Source: an uncultured Kiritimatiellota bacterium (GTDB taxonomy: Bacteria > Verrucomicrobiota > Kiritimatiellia > RFP12 > UBA1067). Taken from it: DNA of 7,717 bases. Under the pieces are notes generated by a model. The model was not told the origin of the DNA. It ran no database searches and worked only from the letters and a program-made list of their open reading frames with translations. Positions within the stretch are counted from its first letter, which is position 1, and every line of letters starts with the position of its first letter. The position numbers were made by a program, and so were the translations under genes. Positions 1 through 7,519 of the stretch are shown here, in pieces. Location of the stretch: positions 1 through 7,717 of the forward strand of contig CAKURH010000128.1 in NCBI GenBank assembly GCA_934675625.1. The letters run 5' to 3'.

Positions 1-105
<105 letters not shown>

Positions 106-1248
106 TTACCGCAGACCCAGCGCCTGGCGGACGGCCTTGCCGAAGGCGAACGCCATCGACTGCATGCCGAGGTCGTTCGGGTGGCACCCGTCCACCGTTC
201 CCTCGTCGTCGCCCGTGAACATCTCGCCCTTCGGCAGGTAGACGAGGTTCTGCCACCCTTCAGCGACAAGCTTCTCGTAGAGCTTGCGGATGAACCGGTC
301 CTTCTCGTTCGGCCCGTAGAGATGGACGTCGCACTGCTCGGCCATGACAATCGGCACGTTCGGACGCTTCGCGCGGAGGTTGCGAATAAACGGCTCATAG
401 TTCGCCTCGACCGACCGGCCCGGATGGGTCTTCTCGCTCAAACCCATGTTCCAGAGGCAGTCCAGCACGTAGCAGCTCGCGTCAATCCGCGCCAGATGCT
501 CGCTCATCTCGAGCTCCATTACGCCCGACCCTGAAAAGCCGAGCCCGACGACCGGCACGTCCAAGTCCCGTCCGACGCGGTTCACGAAGGCGAGTCCCGG
601 ACGCGACGCGCAGCCGCCGTGCGTGATCGACGTGCCATAGAAGACGACGGGCTTCTCGATGCCGCTTCGGTGCGCAACCGGCCGAATCGTCGCCTTCGGA
701 TCGATGCCCAGCGTGAAACTTTCCACCCCGTTGTACAGCGGCAGGTTGACGAGACAGGGCGTCCCCGGCGTCCAGCCAAGCGCAAGCGAACCGCCCTTCC
801 GCGCGTCCGTGATGCGGCCGGTCGCCGCGTAGCGCCACCGGCCCTTTGCCGCGTCCCAGCGGTAGACGTCAATGCCCGAGACGCCCGTCGCCGGCATATG
901 ATCCATGGACAGGCTCGCGCTCGTGGGCTTCCAGCGGAACTGGAGCCTTCTCGAATCCGTGGCAAACCGGAAAAGCATGCCAGAGGTGTGGCGCTTCATG
1001 TAGCGCACGCCGCCGTTGACGTTCGTGGTCACGTTCGCGGGCAGACGGTCGTAGTAATGCTCCGTCTCGTCGAATGCGCGCCCTTCGAGCGGCAGGTTCC
1101 GGCCGTCAATCCACTTGACGCCGTTCGTGATCACGGCGTCCTTCAGCGCCATGCGCGCATCCCACTTCGCAATCTCCGACGCTTGCGCCGACGACACGGA
1201 CGCGAGAAGCCCCAGCCCACACACAAAAAGGCAATTCTTCATTTTCAT
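106..1248 (-). CDS. Exported SGNH-hydrolase esterase with N-terminal GxDLY-type domain
   Basis: A 380-residue secreted esterase, probably removing acetyl or other acyl groups from a glycan. Residues 1-23 form a good Sec signal peptide (Lys-rich start, hydrophobic core, Ala-Gln-Ala before the likely cut at Ser24). Residues about 40-190 form the beta-rich accessory domain, with the G-x-D-x-Y signature as GIDVY at 125-129. The catalytic domain follows: block I GTS with nucleophile Ser207, block II Gly240 in a GFSGSG segment, block III Asn267, and block V Asp353/His356 in a DGCHPND motif, so the full SGNH set is present. The start at 1248 immediately follows the TGA of the upstream glycosidase gene, with AAGGA five bases before ATG; a second ATG two codons on (1242) is possible but its spacing is 11 bases. 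This arrangement suggests translational coupling. The esterase class is secure from the motifs; the acyl group and the sugar carrying it are inferred. Confidence 0.9.
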   Translation of the reverse strand: MKMKNCLFVCGLGLLASVSSAQASEIAKWDARMALKDAVITNGVKWIDGRNLPLEGRAFDETEHYYDRLPANVTTNVNGGVRYMKRHTSGMLFRFATDSRRLQFRWKPTSASLSMDHMPATGVSGIDVYRWDAAKGRWRYAATGRITDARKGGSLALGWTPGTPCLVNLPLYNGVESFTLGIDPKATIRPVAHRSGIEKPVVFYGTSITHGGCASRPGLAFVNRVGRDLDVPVVGLGFSGSGVMELEMSEHLARIDASCYVLDCLWNMGLSEKTHPGRSVEANYEPFIRNLRAKRPNVPIVMAEQCDVHLYGPNEKDRFIRKLYEKLVAEGWQNLVYLPKGEMFTGDDEGTVDGCHPNDLGMQSMAFAFGKAVRQALGLR

Positions 1249-3222
1249 TCAGTTCCTTACTGCGAAAATCGCGACGTCATTTGCCGCGAGGACGATCTTT
1301 CCGTCTTCGACCGAGCCCCGGTAGACCTTCTCGACGCGCCCGTCGACGCGGATCGGGCACGTCACGGGCTCCGGGTCGTAGTTGATCGCGACGACGACCG
1401 TGCCGCCCTTTCCGTCCGGGTGCTCCGTGAGGCCCACGTTCGGATACGCGTCCGACTTCTCGACGACGCGCCGCACGCCCGCCAGCTGCGCCGCCGCGCG
1501 GTAGACGAGGTACAGCGGGTTCAGGCCTTTCCCGAAGTACGCGCCGCCCTTAAGGTAGCTGTCGCGCTCGATCGCGCTGTTCACGTACACGACCTTCCCC
1601 TTCCTGTAGTCGCAGACCGTCAGGTAGGCGTTCCCGTCCGCGTCCTTCGCGAGGACGCGGCTCCGCTGCGGAAGGATGCGCACCGTGCCGGCGGACGAGA
1701 CGCGAATCGGACGGTCGGCGAATCCGTCCAGCGTCACGACCGCCGTCTCGCCGTCGTCGCTCGTCCAGTCCACCTCGTTGCCGCTCGCCTCCGCAAGGCC
1801 CGCCAGCGTCGTCCGGTTGCCCTTGCTGACGAGGAGGGTCGCCCCGTCGCGGACGCGCGCGTAGACCCTGCGGCAGGCCGTGCCCGTGTAGGGGTCGTAC
1901 CCCACGCCCGACGGCAGGATGTAGAACGGCGCATCGGGAATCTCCCCCTCGGCGCCGGCGAAGCGGATGTCGAACCCGGCCTGACGCGCGAGCGCGAACG
2001 CGCCGAACGCAGCGGGGAGCGTCGGCGCCTCGCGCTCGCTCAGGAGGCAGACGGCATCGACGCGGCGCGGCGGCAGCGCGCCGAACGGCAGGGCGTCCGT
2101 CGTCTTCACGAAGTCCCTCATCGCGGCAAGGACGGGCTTCACGCGGAAGTCCCTGTCCAGAAGGCCCAGGTCACACTCGACGGCCGTCCACGTGTACGGC
2201 GGGAAGTCGAGGTGCCCCTGGTCGAACGCGCACCACCACATGTACGAGCCGAGGCCGTAGGCCCACGCCGAGTAGAGGGCGTTGCGGGCGTGGAGGCCCG
2301 CGCGCGCCTCCGAGCAGACCGTCCGCCCCATATCGCCGGCCTCCTCCGGGAAGCAGGGCTTCCCCGAGACGCCCGCGTACATCAGCGACTCGGCGACGGC
2401 GTGGTTGCCGTTGCGGAACGAGTTGAACGGCTCGCGGCGCATGCCGGGCGTCCAGAGCGGATAGGGGTGCGTCGTGAGGACGTCCATAAGCTCGCCCTGG
2501 TCACGCAGGTTCCAGGGGCGCGCCGGATCGGCGTCCAGGCTGTGCATGCCGCTCACGACGGGGCGCGCGGCGTCCTCCAGGCGGATTGCGCCGGCGATCG
2601 CGTTCATCCAGTTCCACGCCCGCGCGGGGGTGTCCGCGCCGACGAGGCAGTTGCACTCGTTGCCGAGATCCCACGCCGCGATAGCGGGATGCCCCTTCAT
2701 CTCGCGGACGAAGTGCCGGACGAAGCGCACCTGCCAGACGAGCGCCTCGCCCTCGCAGAGGCGCTGGCCGTCCTGCAGGGCGTCCGGGACGAACGAGCGT
2801 CCGCTCATCCAGCCCGTGATGAGCCCGACGACGAGCTTCATGTCGCACTTCGCCGCGACGTCGCACAGGAAGCGGAAGCGGCGCATCATCTCCTCGTCCA
2901 CGCCCGCCGGGTTCGGCAGGGGCCCGTCCCGGAACGCCACGCGCTTCGGCGCGTTGCCGCCGCCGTACTGCCGCGTGAGCGGCTGGAAGTCGGGCCAGAG
3001 CGGAAAGACGCGCAGGGCGCGGATGCCGTTCTCGCGCAGCGCCGCGAGGTCGCGTTCGACCTGCGCGGCGTCCCAGTTCCGCCACATCGTCATGCCCGCG
3101 TGCGAGGCCCAGTAGTTGCACCCGACGCGGAACTTCCCATCGTCGAAAAGGCCCGTTTGGCCTTCGACGGACAAGGCCGCGACGCAGGCGGCGCACAATC
3201 CCATGACAGCATGTTTCTTCAT
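1249..3222 (-). CDS. Exported clan GH-A glycoside hydrolase (GH5/GH42-like), three-part architecture
   Basis: A 657-residue secreted retaining glycosidase. Residues 1-22 look like a signal peptide (Lys2-Lys3, then a hydrophobic core). Residues about 30-375 are a TIM barrel: the early strand RALRVFPLW (68-76), the acid/base motif DLGNEC with Glu189, the HPYP motif (252-255), the probable nucleophile Glu294 in FPEEAG (291-296), and MWWCAFDQGH (328-337) near the end of the barrel. This order of Asn-Glu then a later Glu is the clan GH-A pattern. Residues about 385-585 resemble the flavodoxin-like middle domain of GH42 beta-galactosidases, and about 590-657 a small beta-sandwich ending. I cannot assign it to one family; beta-galactosidase, beta-mannosidase or beta-glucosidase activity would all fit. 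The start is supported by AAGGAG nine bases upstream. It follows the sialate-O-acetylesterase-type gene after 81 bases and abuts the second esterase gene. Confidence 0.87.
   Translation of the reverse strand: MKKHAVMGLCAACVAALSVEGQTGLFDDGKFRVGCNYWASHAGMTMWRNWDAAQVERDLAALRENGIRALRVFPLWPDFQPLTRQYGGGNAPKRVAFRDGPLPNPAGVDEEMMRRFRFLCDVAAKCDMKLVVGLITGWMSGRSFVPDALQDGQRLCEGEALVWQVRFVRHFVREMKGHPAIAAWDLGNECNCLVGADTPARAWNWMNAIAGAIRLEDAARPVVSGMHSLDADPARPWNLRDQGELMDVLTTHPYPLWTPGMRREPFNSFRNGNHAVAESLMYAGVSGKPCFPEEAGDMGRTVCSEARAGLHARNALYSAWAYGLGSYMWWCAFDQGHLDFPPYTWTAVECDLGLLDRDFRVKPVLAAMRDFVKTTDALPFGALPPRRVDAVCLLSEREAPTLPAAFGAFALARQAGFDIRFAGAEGEIPDAPFYILPSGVGYDPYTGTACRRVYARVRDGATLLVSKGNRTTLAGLAEASGNEVDWTSDDGETAVVTLDGFADRPIRVSSAGTVRILPQRSRVLAKDADGNAYLTVCDYRKGKVVYVNSAIERDSYLKGGAYFGKGLNPLYLVYRAAAQLAGVRRVVEKSDAYPNVGLTEHPDGKGGTVVVAINYDPEPVTCPIRVDGRVEKVYRGSVEDGKIVLAANDVAIFAVRN
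1254..1258 (-). promoter_or_regulatory. Ribosome binding site inside the end of the upstream gene
   Basis: On the minus strand AAGGA lies five bases before the ATG at 1248 and within the last codons of the GH-A glycosidase gene. It favours the ATG at 1248 over the ATG at 1242. Because the upstream TGA (1249-1251) touches the ATG, ribosomes finishing the glycosidase are well placed to restart on the esterase. Confidence 0.65.
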
Positions 3223-3231
3223 CTTAAGAGT

Positions 3232-3237
3232 CTCCTT
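3232..3237 (-). promoter_or_regulatory. Strong ribosome binding site for the GH-A glycosidase
   Basis: Minus-strand AAGGAG, followed by nine bases and the ATG at 3222. It is the closest match to the consensus Shine-Dalgarno sequence among the starts in this window and fixes the start of the 657-residue protein. Confidence 0.75.
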
Positions 3238-3244
3238 GCCCGCT

Positions 3245-3250
3245 ATTATA
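3245..3250 (-). promoter_or_regulatory. Possible internal promoter -10 box (TATAAT)
   Basis: A perfect TATAAT on the minus strand sits in a short AT-rich patch (about 3244-3260) inside otherwise very GC-rich DNA, in the longest gap of the cluster. Transcription starting six or seven bases after it would begin near 3238 and give a leader of roughly 16 bases carrying the AAGGAG site. No recognisable -35 hexamer lies 16-18 bases upstream, so this is a -10 match only. If used, it would let the GH-A glycosidase and the second esterase be expressed apart from the upstream genes. Confidence 0.4.
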
Positions 3251-3303
3251 CATTATTTTCCCTGTGCGCGGCGACACGGAATGGGGGCGCGCAAGATAGC
3301 CTT

Positions 3304-4716
3304 TCAATCGCGATCGATGTGGAACGCGCCGACGGGAAGCCCCACCTCGTTCATCAGGAAGCCCCGCCAGGGGGCGGAATGAAGGTAGCGCAGCGCGCGC
3401 GGTGCGCGCACATCCGGCGCGAAGACGACGAGCGTCCGGTTCGTGATCTGCCCCCGGTACTCGGGCCGCACCGAATCTGCCGCGCGCTGGAAGTTGCCGA
3501 TCTGCGCCTTCACCCACACGCCGTCGTCGCCGGCGACCTCAAAGCCGTAGTCGCGGCTGTTCGCCGGATCCCGCTGCGTCCGCCAGTCCGGGTCATAGAC
3601 GCTCCAGCGCGCGACATGGTCGAAGTCCAGAAAGAACTTGCCGTCCTCGACGCGCCACGACCGGAGGGTCGGCGAATCAGCCGCAAGGCCCGTGAAGCCG
3701 TAGTCGCGCTTGAGCGCCAGAAGCGCGAGCCGCAGGCCGACGACCTGCTTGTCGTTCGGATGGATGTCGTGGAGGTTGCCGACGTCGCAGAGGACGGCCA
3801 TGCCCGCATCCGGCTCGGTGTCCGCAAACCGCTGCTGGGCCTCCTGCATCTGCGGGACGAGGGGATTGCCCCAGGGGCAGAGCTGGGCGAAATAGAGTTT
3901 GAAGCGCGGATTCCCGAAAACGCGCTTCCATCCGTACAGCAGGTCACGCATCTTGTCGGCGTATTTCGGAATCTCCGACGAAAACGTGTTGCTCTCGCCC
4001 TGATACCAGATCGCGCCGCGCAGGGCGTACGGACAGATCGGCGCGACCTTTCCGTTATGGTACTGCGCGGGCTGCTGGCCGTTCTTGCCCTCATGTGCCG
4101 GCGGACAGGGCGTCCGGCAGTCGGGAATCCACGTCTCGATGTCCGTCGCGCCCACGCAGGCGACAAAAAGGCCGATCGGCACGTTCAGCGCCTCCTGAAG
4201 GTGCCGCCCGTACCAGAACGCGACGGCCGAGATGTTCCCGTTCACGAGGACGTTTGGCACCGCCCGTTCCCAGACGATCTTCTCCTCCGTCTGCGGGACG
4301 TCGTCCCAGCCATTCTGCAATTTTGCGAACCGCAACGCCGGCCGTGTTGTCATCTGCCCGACCTGTCCGCCAAGGCGGTCACGCGCACGCGGGGAGTCGC
4401 CCCAGAGGGGAACGGCCATGTTGCTCTGGCCCGAGCAAAGCCAGACTTCGCCCACGAGGACATCCCGTACCACCCGTTCGTTCACCCTGAGGTCACGCCC
4501 TTCGGACGAGGCCGCAAGCGGTTTCAGGTCAACGCGCCAACGACCGTCCGCGCCGACGGTCGCCGTCCGTTCCTGTCCGGCAAACGCGACGCGCACGGCT
4601 TCGTCCGCCTCACCCGTGCCCCAGACGGGAACACGGGCCTCACGCTGGAGGACGACGCCATCCGTAAACGGCGCAGCCAGTTTCACAAGTGCCAACAGGA
4701 GAATGATGCTGTTCAT
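3304..4716 (-). CDS. Exported sialate O-acetylesterase-type SGNH esterase
   Basis: A 470-residue carbohydrate esterase of the sialate-O-acetylesterase family, which hydrolyses O-acetyl esters on sugars; bacterial members often act on plant glycans rather than sialic acid. After a short hydrophobic leader (1-15), residues about 15-85 carry the family's N-terminal beta-domain signature (DGVVLQ...VPVWG, 19-33). Block I is GEVWLCSGQSNM (89-100) with nucleophile Ser98; Gly189 in VGATDIETW is block II; WYQGESN (237-243) is block III with Asn243; block V is DIHPND (317-322) with Asp317 and His319. The C-terminal sandwich ends in the usual N-x-x-GLP motif (456-461) followed by the F-H-I strand. Length is at the short end for the family, without missing motifs. 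AAGGA lies six bases before the ATG. It follows the GH106-type gene after 38 bases, suiting an operon. Family is confident; substrate is not. Confidence 0.92.
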   Translation of the reverse strand: MNSIILLLALVKLAAPFTDGVVLQREARVPVWGTGEADEAVRVAFAGQERTATVGADGRWRVDLKPLAASSEGRDLRVNERVVRDVLVGEVWLCSGQSNMAVPLWGDSPRARDRLGGQVGQMTTRPALRFAKLQNGWDDVPQTEEKIVWERAVPNVLVNGNISAVAFWYGRHLQEALNVPIGLFVACVGATDIETWIPDCRTPCPPAHEGKNGQQPAQYHNGKVAPICPYALRGAIWYQGESNTFSSEIPKYADKMRDLLYGWKRVFGNPRFKLYFAQLCPWGNPLVPQMQEAQQRFADTEPDAGMAVLCDVGNLHDIHPNDKQVVGLRLALLALKRDYGFTGLAADSPTLRSWRVEDGKFFLDFDHVARWSVYDPDWRTQRDPANSRDYGFEVAGDDGVWVKAQIGNFQRAADSVRPEYRGQITNRTLVVFAPDVRAPRALRYLHSAPWRGFLMNEVGLPVGAFHIDRD

Positions 4717-4722
4717 TTTCGA

Positions 4723-4733
4723 TCCTTCACCTC
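4723..4733 (-). promoter_or_regulatory. Ribosome binding site for the sialate-O-acetylesterase-type gene
   Basis: The minus strand reads GAGGTGAAGGA, a purine-rich stretch with two Shine-Dalgarno-like cores; AAGGA is six bases from the ATG at 4716 and is the better-spaced one. The 38-base gap holds no promoter-like or terminator-like element, which supports read-through from the GH106-type gene. Confidence 0.65.
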
Positions 4734-4754
4734 AGCTTTCCAGTGTCCACTTTC

Positions 4755-7502
4755 TTATCGCGCAAAGGGCCTCTCGAAGACGAGGCGCGCCGGGCCGACC
4801 CAGCCGGACGGCGCAAGGGGCTGGCCCTTCTGCGGCCCGCGCCAGCCGAGGATTGTCCAGGTCTGTCGCTGGGACTCCGGTAGGCCCGCATCGACAATCA
4901 GCCGATTGTGCCAAGTCGAGGTGATCTCGACGGCGACTTCGTTTTCGCCGTCCTTCAGCGCCTCGGTCACGTCGATGCGATACGGCGCGCACCAGAGCTT
5001 CGCGACCTCACGCCCGTTCACCAAGACCCGTGCGCAGCTCGACGCCACGTCGCCCAAATCGAAGACGATCCGCCGCGCATCGCCCGCCGCGAACGGACGC
5101 ACCACCGTGCGGACGTACCGCCGCGTGCCGGAGAAGCCCTTCTCCTCGAACGTGCCCGGCAGGTCACGCCAAAGGCCCAGCGGACGCGACCAGCCCTCCA
5201 GCGTCTGTTCGCCGCAAGCCGTCGCGCTTTCTGCCGTGCGCCCCGTCTCGGGCGCCATCATGCGAAGCCGACCGTCCTTCACGTAGACGAAGCGGCCCTC
5301 GCCCGGCGCGAGCTCAAGGGCAATCGGCTCCGCCCAGTCCCGCAGGCGGACGACGCCCTTGAACGGCGTGCGGAAGTTCGCCAGGAAATAGATGCTCTCG
5401 TCGCCGTCACGCCGATGGTACCAGTGCGGCGCGCCCGCGACATCCGGCGCCCAGTCGGGCGTGAAGTCGCCACGGACGATGCGCCCGCCCTTCGCCGCCA
5501 GCGCCGCGAGACGACGTTCCGTCTCCGGCAGGAGATACGTTCCCGCCGGAATCCACAGGACGCGGTAGCTCATGCCGTCCGGCAGCACGAAACGCCCCTC
5601 GCGCACGTCCAGCCGCGTTTCGAGGACGTCGCGGTTGAGGTAGTCGCACTTGTAGCCGGGCCCCAGGCGGTCGCCGCGCTCGTCCGGCTTGTGCCCAAGC
5701 GCGTCGCCGAGATACCAAAGGACATCGACCACGGGCTTGCCGCGCTCCAGCTCATGCCCGCAGACCGCGAGATAGCGCGTCAGGCCGGACAGGAACGGCC
5801 ACCACGTCTGCCGACGGAGGAACGGCGTGCCGATGCCGCAGCCAAAGCTCGATCCCGGCGGCAGGCCCCCGACGACGGGATTGTGCGTGTACGTGTGGAA
5901 GACGAGGTGCGTCACGCCACGGCAGAGGTGGACGTTCGCGTCCTCCTTGAGCGTCTGGAGCGTCTCGTCGAACGTCAGCCGCAGGCTCGTGAACGCCTCC
6001 GCGCTGACGCGGCGCTTCCCGTAGAGATGCGCGGCGGACACGCAGGGCCTGACCGGCTTGAAGTTGTGCGACGTCACGTAGCCGTTCGCATCGTCAAACG
6101 GGCTCCAGAACTCGCACATCGGCTCATCGGCATACTTCCAGAAACGCAGCAGGTCGCCGGGCAGGACATCGCCAAAGGCCGTCTCATACTGGGCCGTCAG
6201 CCCCTGCGCGTGCGCCAGCCGGGCGATCGTCCCGTAGTAGTTGTCCTCCACGAGGCGCGAGCATGTGCGCCGCCAGTCCAGGAGAAAGCGTTCGGTCTCG
6301 GCCTCGCTCTTGAGCACGTAGCCGAACAGGGCCGGCAGCCAAGGGCGAAGCGCGTAGCCGTTCAGGCGCCGGAATTCCGCCTCCATCTTGGGCGTCCAGC
6401 GCGTCGGGCCGCACTCCCAGCTGTCAACCACCAGGCCGTCGACGCGCCGTCCGGCCAGAGGTCCCGACAGCAGACGCCCGACGTAGCCGGCGAAATTGGC
6501 CTCGAATCCGGCGGCGGACATCTTGTCGCACTCCCAGCCGGTCGCCTCGTCCGGCGCCGGGCCATTGCGCCGCTTGGCGTTGCAGTGCCCGAAGACCAGC
6601 GTCCGCACACCGTCCGTCGCGACGGGCGCCGCGTTCGTGCCCATCGTCAGGCCGCGCAGGGCCAGCCCGGCCTTGGCCTCCCAGTTGTCGAGCCGCGCGG
6701 CGGCGGACAGCCGGATTTCGGGATACCGCTTCAGCGGATGGACGTGCGACACGCCGAACGTCCAGACCGACGCCGTGCGGACTTCCGGCGCGAACGTCAT
6801 GTCGGCGTCATCGGACCACGCGCCCGGCGGACAGTCTCGGTCCAGCACCGTCTCGCCGTCGGCCTTCAGGCAAAAGCGGATTCCCGGCTCGTAGCACCAA
6901 TCGTGGTTCAGGCGCTGCGGATTCGGCAGCGACACCGAGCGGACGGTCACCGAATGCCTGAACAGAAGAATCCGCATCTCACCGTTCGTCTCGACGGAAT
7001 CCGGGACAAGCACCCCCTGCGCTTCGCCCAAAGGCGCGGGAAACGTCACCGCGCCGATTTCGCGATAGTCGTCATCCGAATCGAATGCGGGCTTTCGCCC
7101 GGGCGGAAACGCGACGAGCGTCCGCATCGCCTTCTCCTTCGGCACCCACGGCCCGCCGCTCATCGACCAGCCGGGACAGTTCTGCAGCTTGAACGTGAGG
7201 CCGTGCGCGGCACAGGCGTCAGCCAAATGCGCAACGAGGTCGCCCCATTTCGGGCTCAGGCAGGGAATCTGCTCCGACACGCCCGGCCAGGGCTTCGGAT
7301 TGACGCCGACCGCACGCCCGTGGAAGAACTGAATGCCGCCGATCCCAGCCTCGGCAATCGCCTTCACGTCCTCCGTGAGGCCTTCCTTCGAGGCGTTGCC
7401 GCCGATGATGTGAAACCACGTCTCCGGCGCGTCGCGCGGCTCAAGGCGCACCTCAAGCGGCGCGGCCAGGCCAGTCGCCACAAGGGCAAGGGCGGCGAAC
7501 AT
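4755..7502 (-). CDS. Exported GH106-type glycoside hydrolase (probable alpha-L-rhamnosidase)
   Basis: A 915-residue glycosidase. The leader (1-14) is hydrophobic but short and lacks a basic residue. The TIM barrel opens with the family hallmarks: PETWFHIIGGNASKEGLTED (26-45), GIGGIQFFHG (53-62) and LQNCPGWSMSGGPWV (106-120). Further conserved blocks are DSWECG (360-365), QYETAFGD (438-445), CEFW (463-466), VSAEAF (499-504) and HTYTHNP (536-542). Glu363 and Glu502 sit in the most conserved acidic motifs and are my candidates for catalysis. A beta-rich galactose-binding-like domain closes the protein (about 785-912), with FSGTRRYV, the DVTEALKDGENEV segment and PSGWVGPARL. Known GH106 enzymes are calcium-dependent, inverting alpha-L-rhamnosidases, mostly acting on pectic glycans and typically near 1,100 residues, so this is a shorter relative; another sugar specificity is possible. 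The start at 7502 has GGGAAGGGGG seven bases upstream, 17 bases after the preceding gene's stop, which suggests co-transcription. Confidence 0.87.
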   Translation of the reverse strand: MFAALALVATGLAAPLEVRLEPRDAPETWFHIIGGNASKEGLTEDVKAIAEAGIGGIQFFHGRAVGVNPKPWPGVSEQIPCLSPKWGDLVAHLADACAAHGLTFKLQNCPGWSMSGGPWVPKEKAMRTLVAFPPGRKPAFDSDDDYREIGAVTFPAPLGEAQGVLVPDSVETNGEMRILLFRHSVTVRSVSLPNPQRLNHDWCYEPGIRFCLKADGETVLDRDCPPGAWSDDADMTFAPEVRTASVWTFGVSHVHPLKRYPEIRLSAAARLDNWEAKAGLALRGLTMGTNAAPVATDGVRTLVFGHCNAKRRNGPAPDEATGWECDKMSAAGFEANFAGYVGRLLSGPLAGRRVDGLVVDSWECGPTRWTPKMEAEFRRLNGYALRPWLPALFGYVLKSEAETERFLLDWRRTCSRLVEDNYYGTIARLAHAQGLTAQYETAFGDVLPGDLLRFWKYADEPMCEFWSPFDDANGYVTSHNFKPVRPCVSAAHLYGKRRVSAEAFTSLRLTFDETLQTLKEDANVHLCRGVTHLVFHTYTHNPVVGGLPPGSSFGCGIGTPFLRRQTWWPFLSGLTRYLAVCGHELERGKPVVDVLWYLGDALGHKPDERGDRLGPGYKCDYLNRDVLETRLDVREGRFVLPDGMSYRVLWIPAGTYLLPETERRLAALAAKGGRIVRGDFTPDWAPDVAGAPHWYHRRDGDESIYFLANFRTPFKGVVRLRDWAEPIALELAPGEGRFVYVKDGRLRMMAPETGRTAESATACGEQTLEGWSRPLGLWRDLPGTFEEKGFSGTRRYVRTVVRPFAAGDARRIVFDLGDVASSCARVLVNGREVAKLWCAPYRIDVTEALKDGENEVAVEITSTWHNRLIVDAGLPESQRQTWTILGWRGPQKGQPLAPSGWVGPARLVFERPFAR

Positions 7503-7509
7503 CTCGAAG

Positions 7510-7519
7510 CCCCCTTCCC
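7510..7519 (-). promoter_or_regulatory. Ribosome binding site for the GH106-type gene
   Basis: Minus-strand GGGAAGGGGG fills most of the 17-base gap after the upstream stop codon and ends seven bases before the ATG at 7502. In the same frame further upstream I see no ATG, GTG or TTG in the adjacent codons I read, so this site decides the start even though the resulting signal peptide is unusually short. Confidence 0.6.

Noticed and set aside
3224..3253. A nine-codon mini-ORF (MYNSGQGDS) ending one base before the GH-A start, a possible leader peptide
   Set aside because: Its ATG precedes the TATAAT hexamer, so it would not be in a transcript started there, and its upstream AGGGA is only a weak ribosome site. 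The sequence lacks a run of regulatory codons typical of attenuators. Chance is the simpler explanation.
3262..3300. Inverted repeat TGCGCG/CGCGCA in the 81-base gap as a transcription terminator
   Set aside because: The stem is only 6 bp with a 17-base loop and no T tract follows on the transcribed strand; such pairs are expected by chance in GC-rich DNA.
3304..4716. Reading the sialate-O-acetylesterase-type gene as evidence for host sialic acid use
   Set aside because: No sialidase, sialic acid lyase or transporter is visible, and bacterial members of this family commonly deacetylate plant glycans; the neighbours favour a rhamnose-containing polysaccharide.
619..5286. A 1,555-codon open frame on the plus strand running across three minus-strand genes
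   Set aside because: It is aligned codon-for-codon opposite the 106-1248, 1249-3222 and 3304-4716 genes, so it can only be stopped by TTA, CTA or TCA codons in those genes, and these are rare in GC-rich DNA. Its translation is dominated by Arg, Ala, Asp and Val with no domain, while the minus-strand proteins carry full catalytic motifs.
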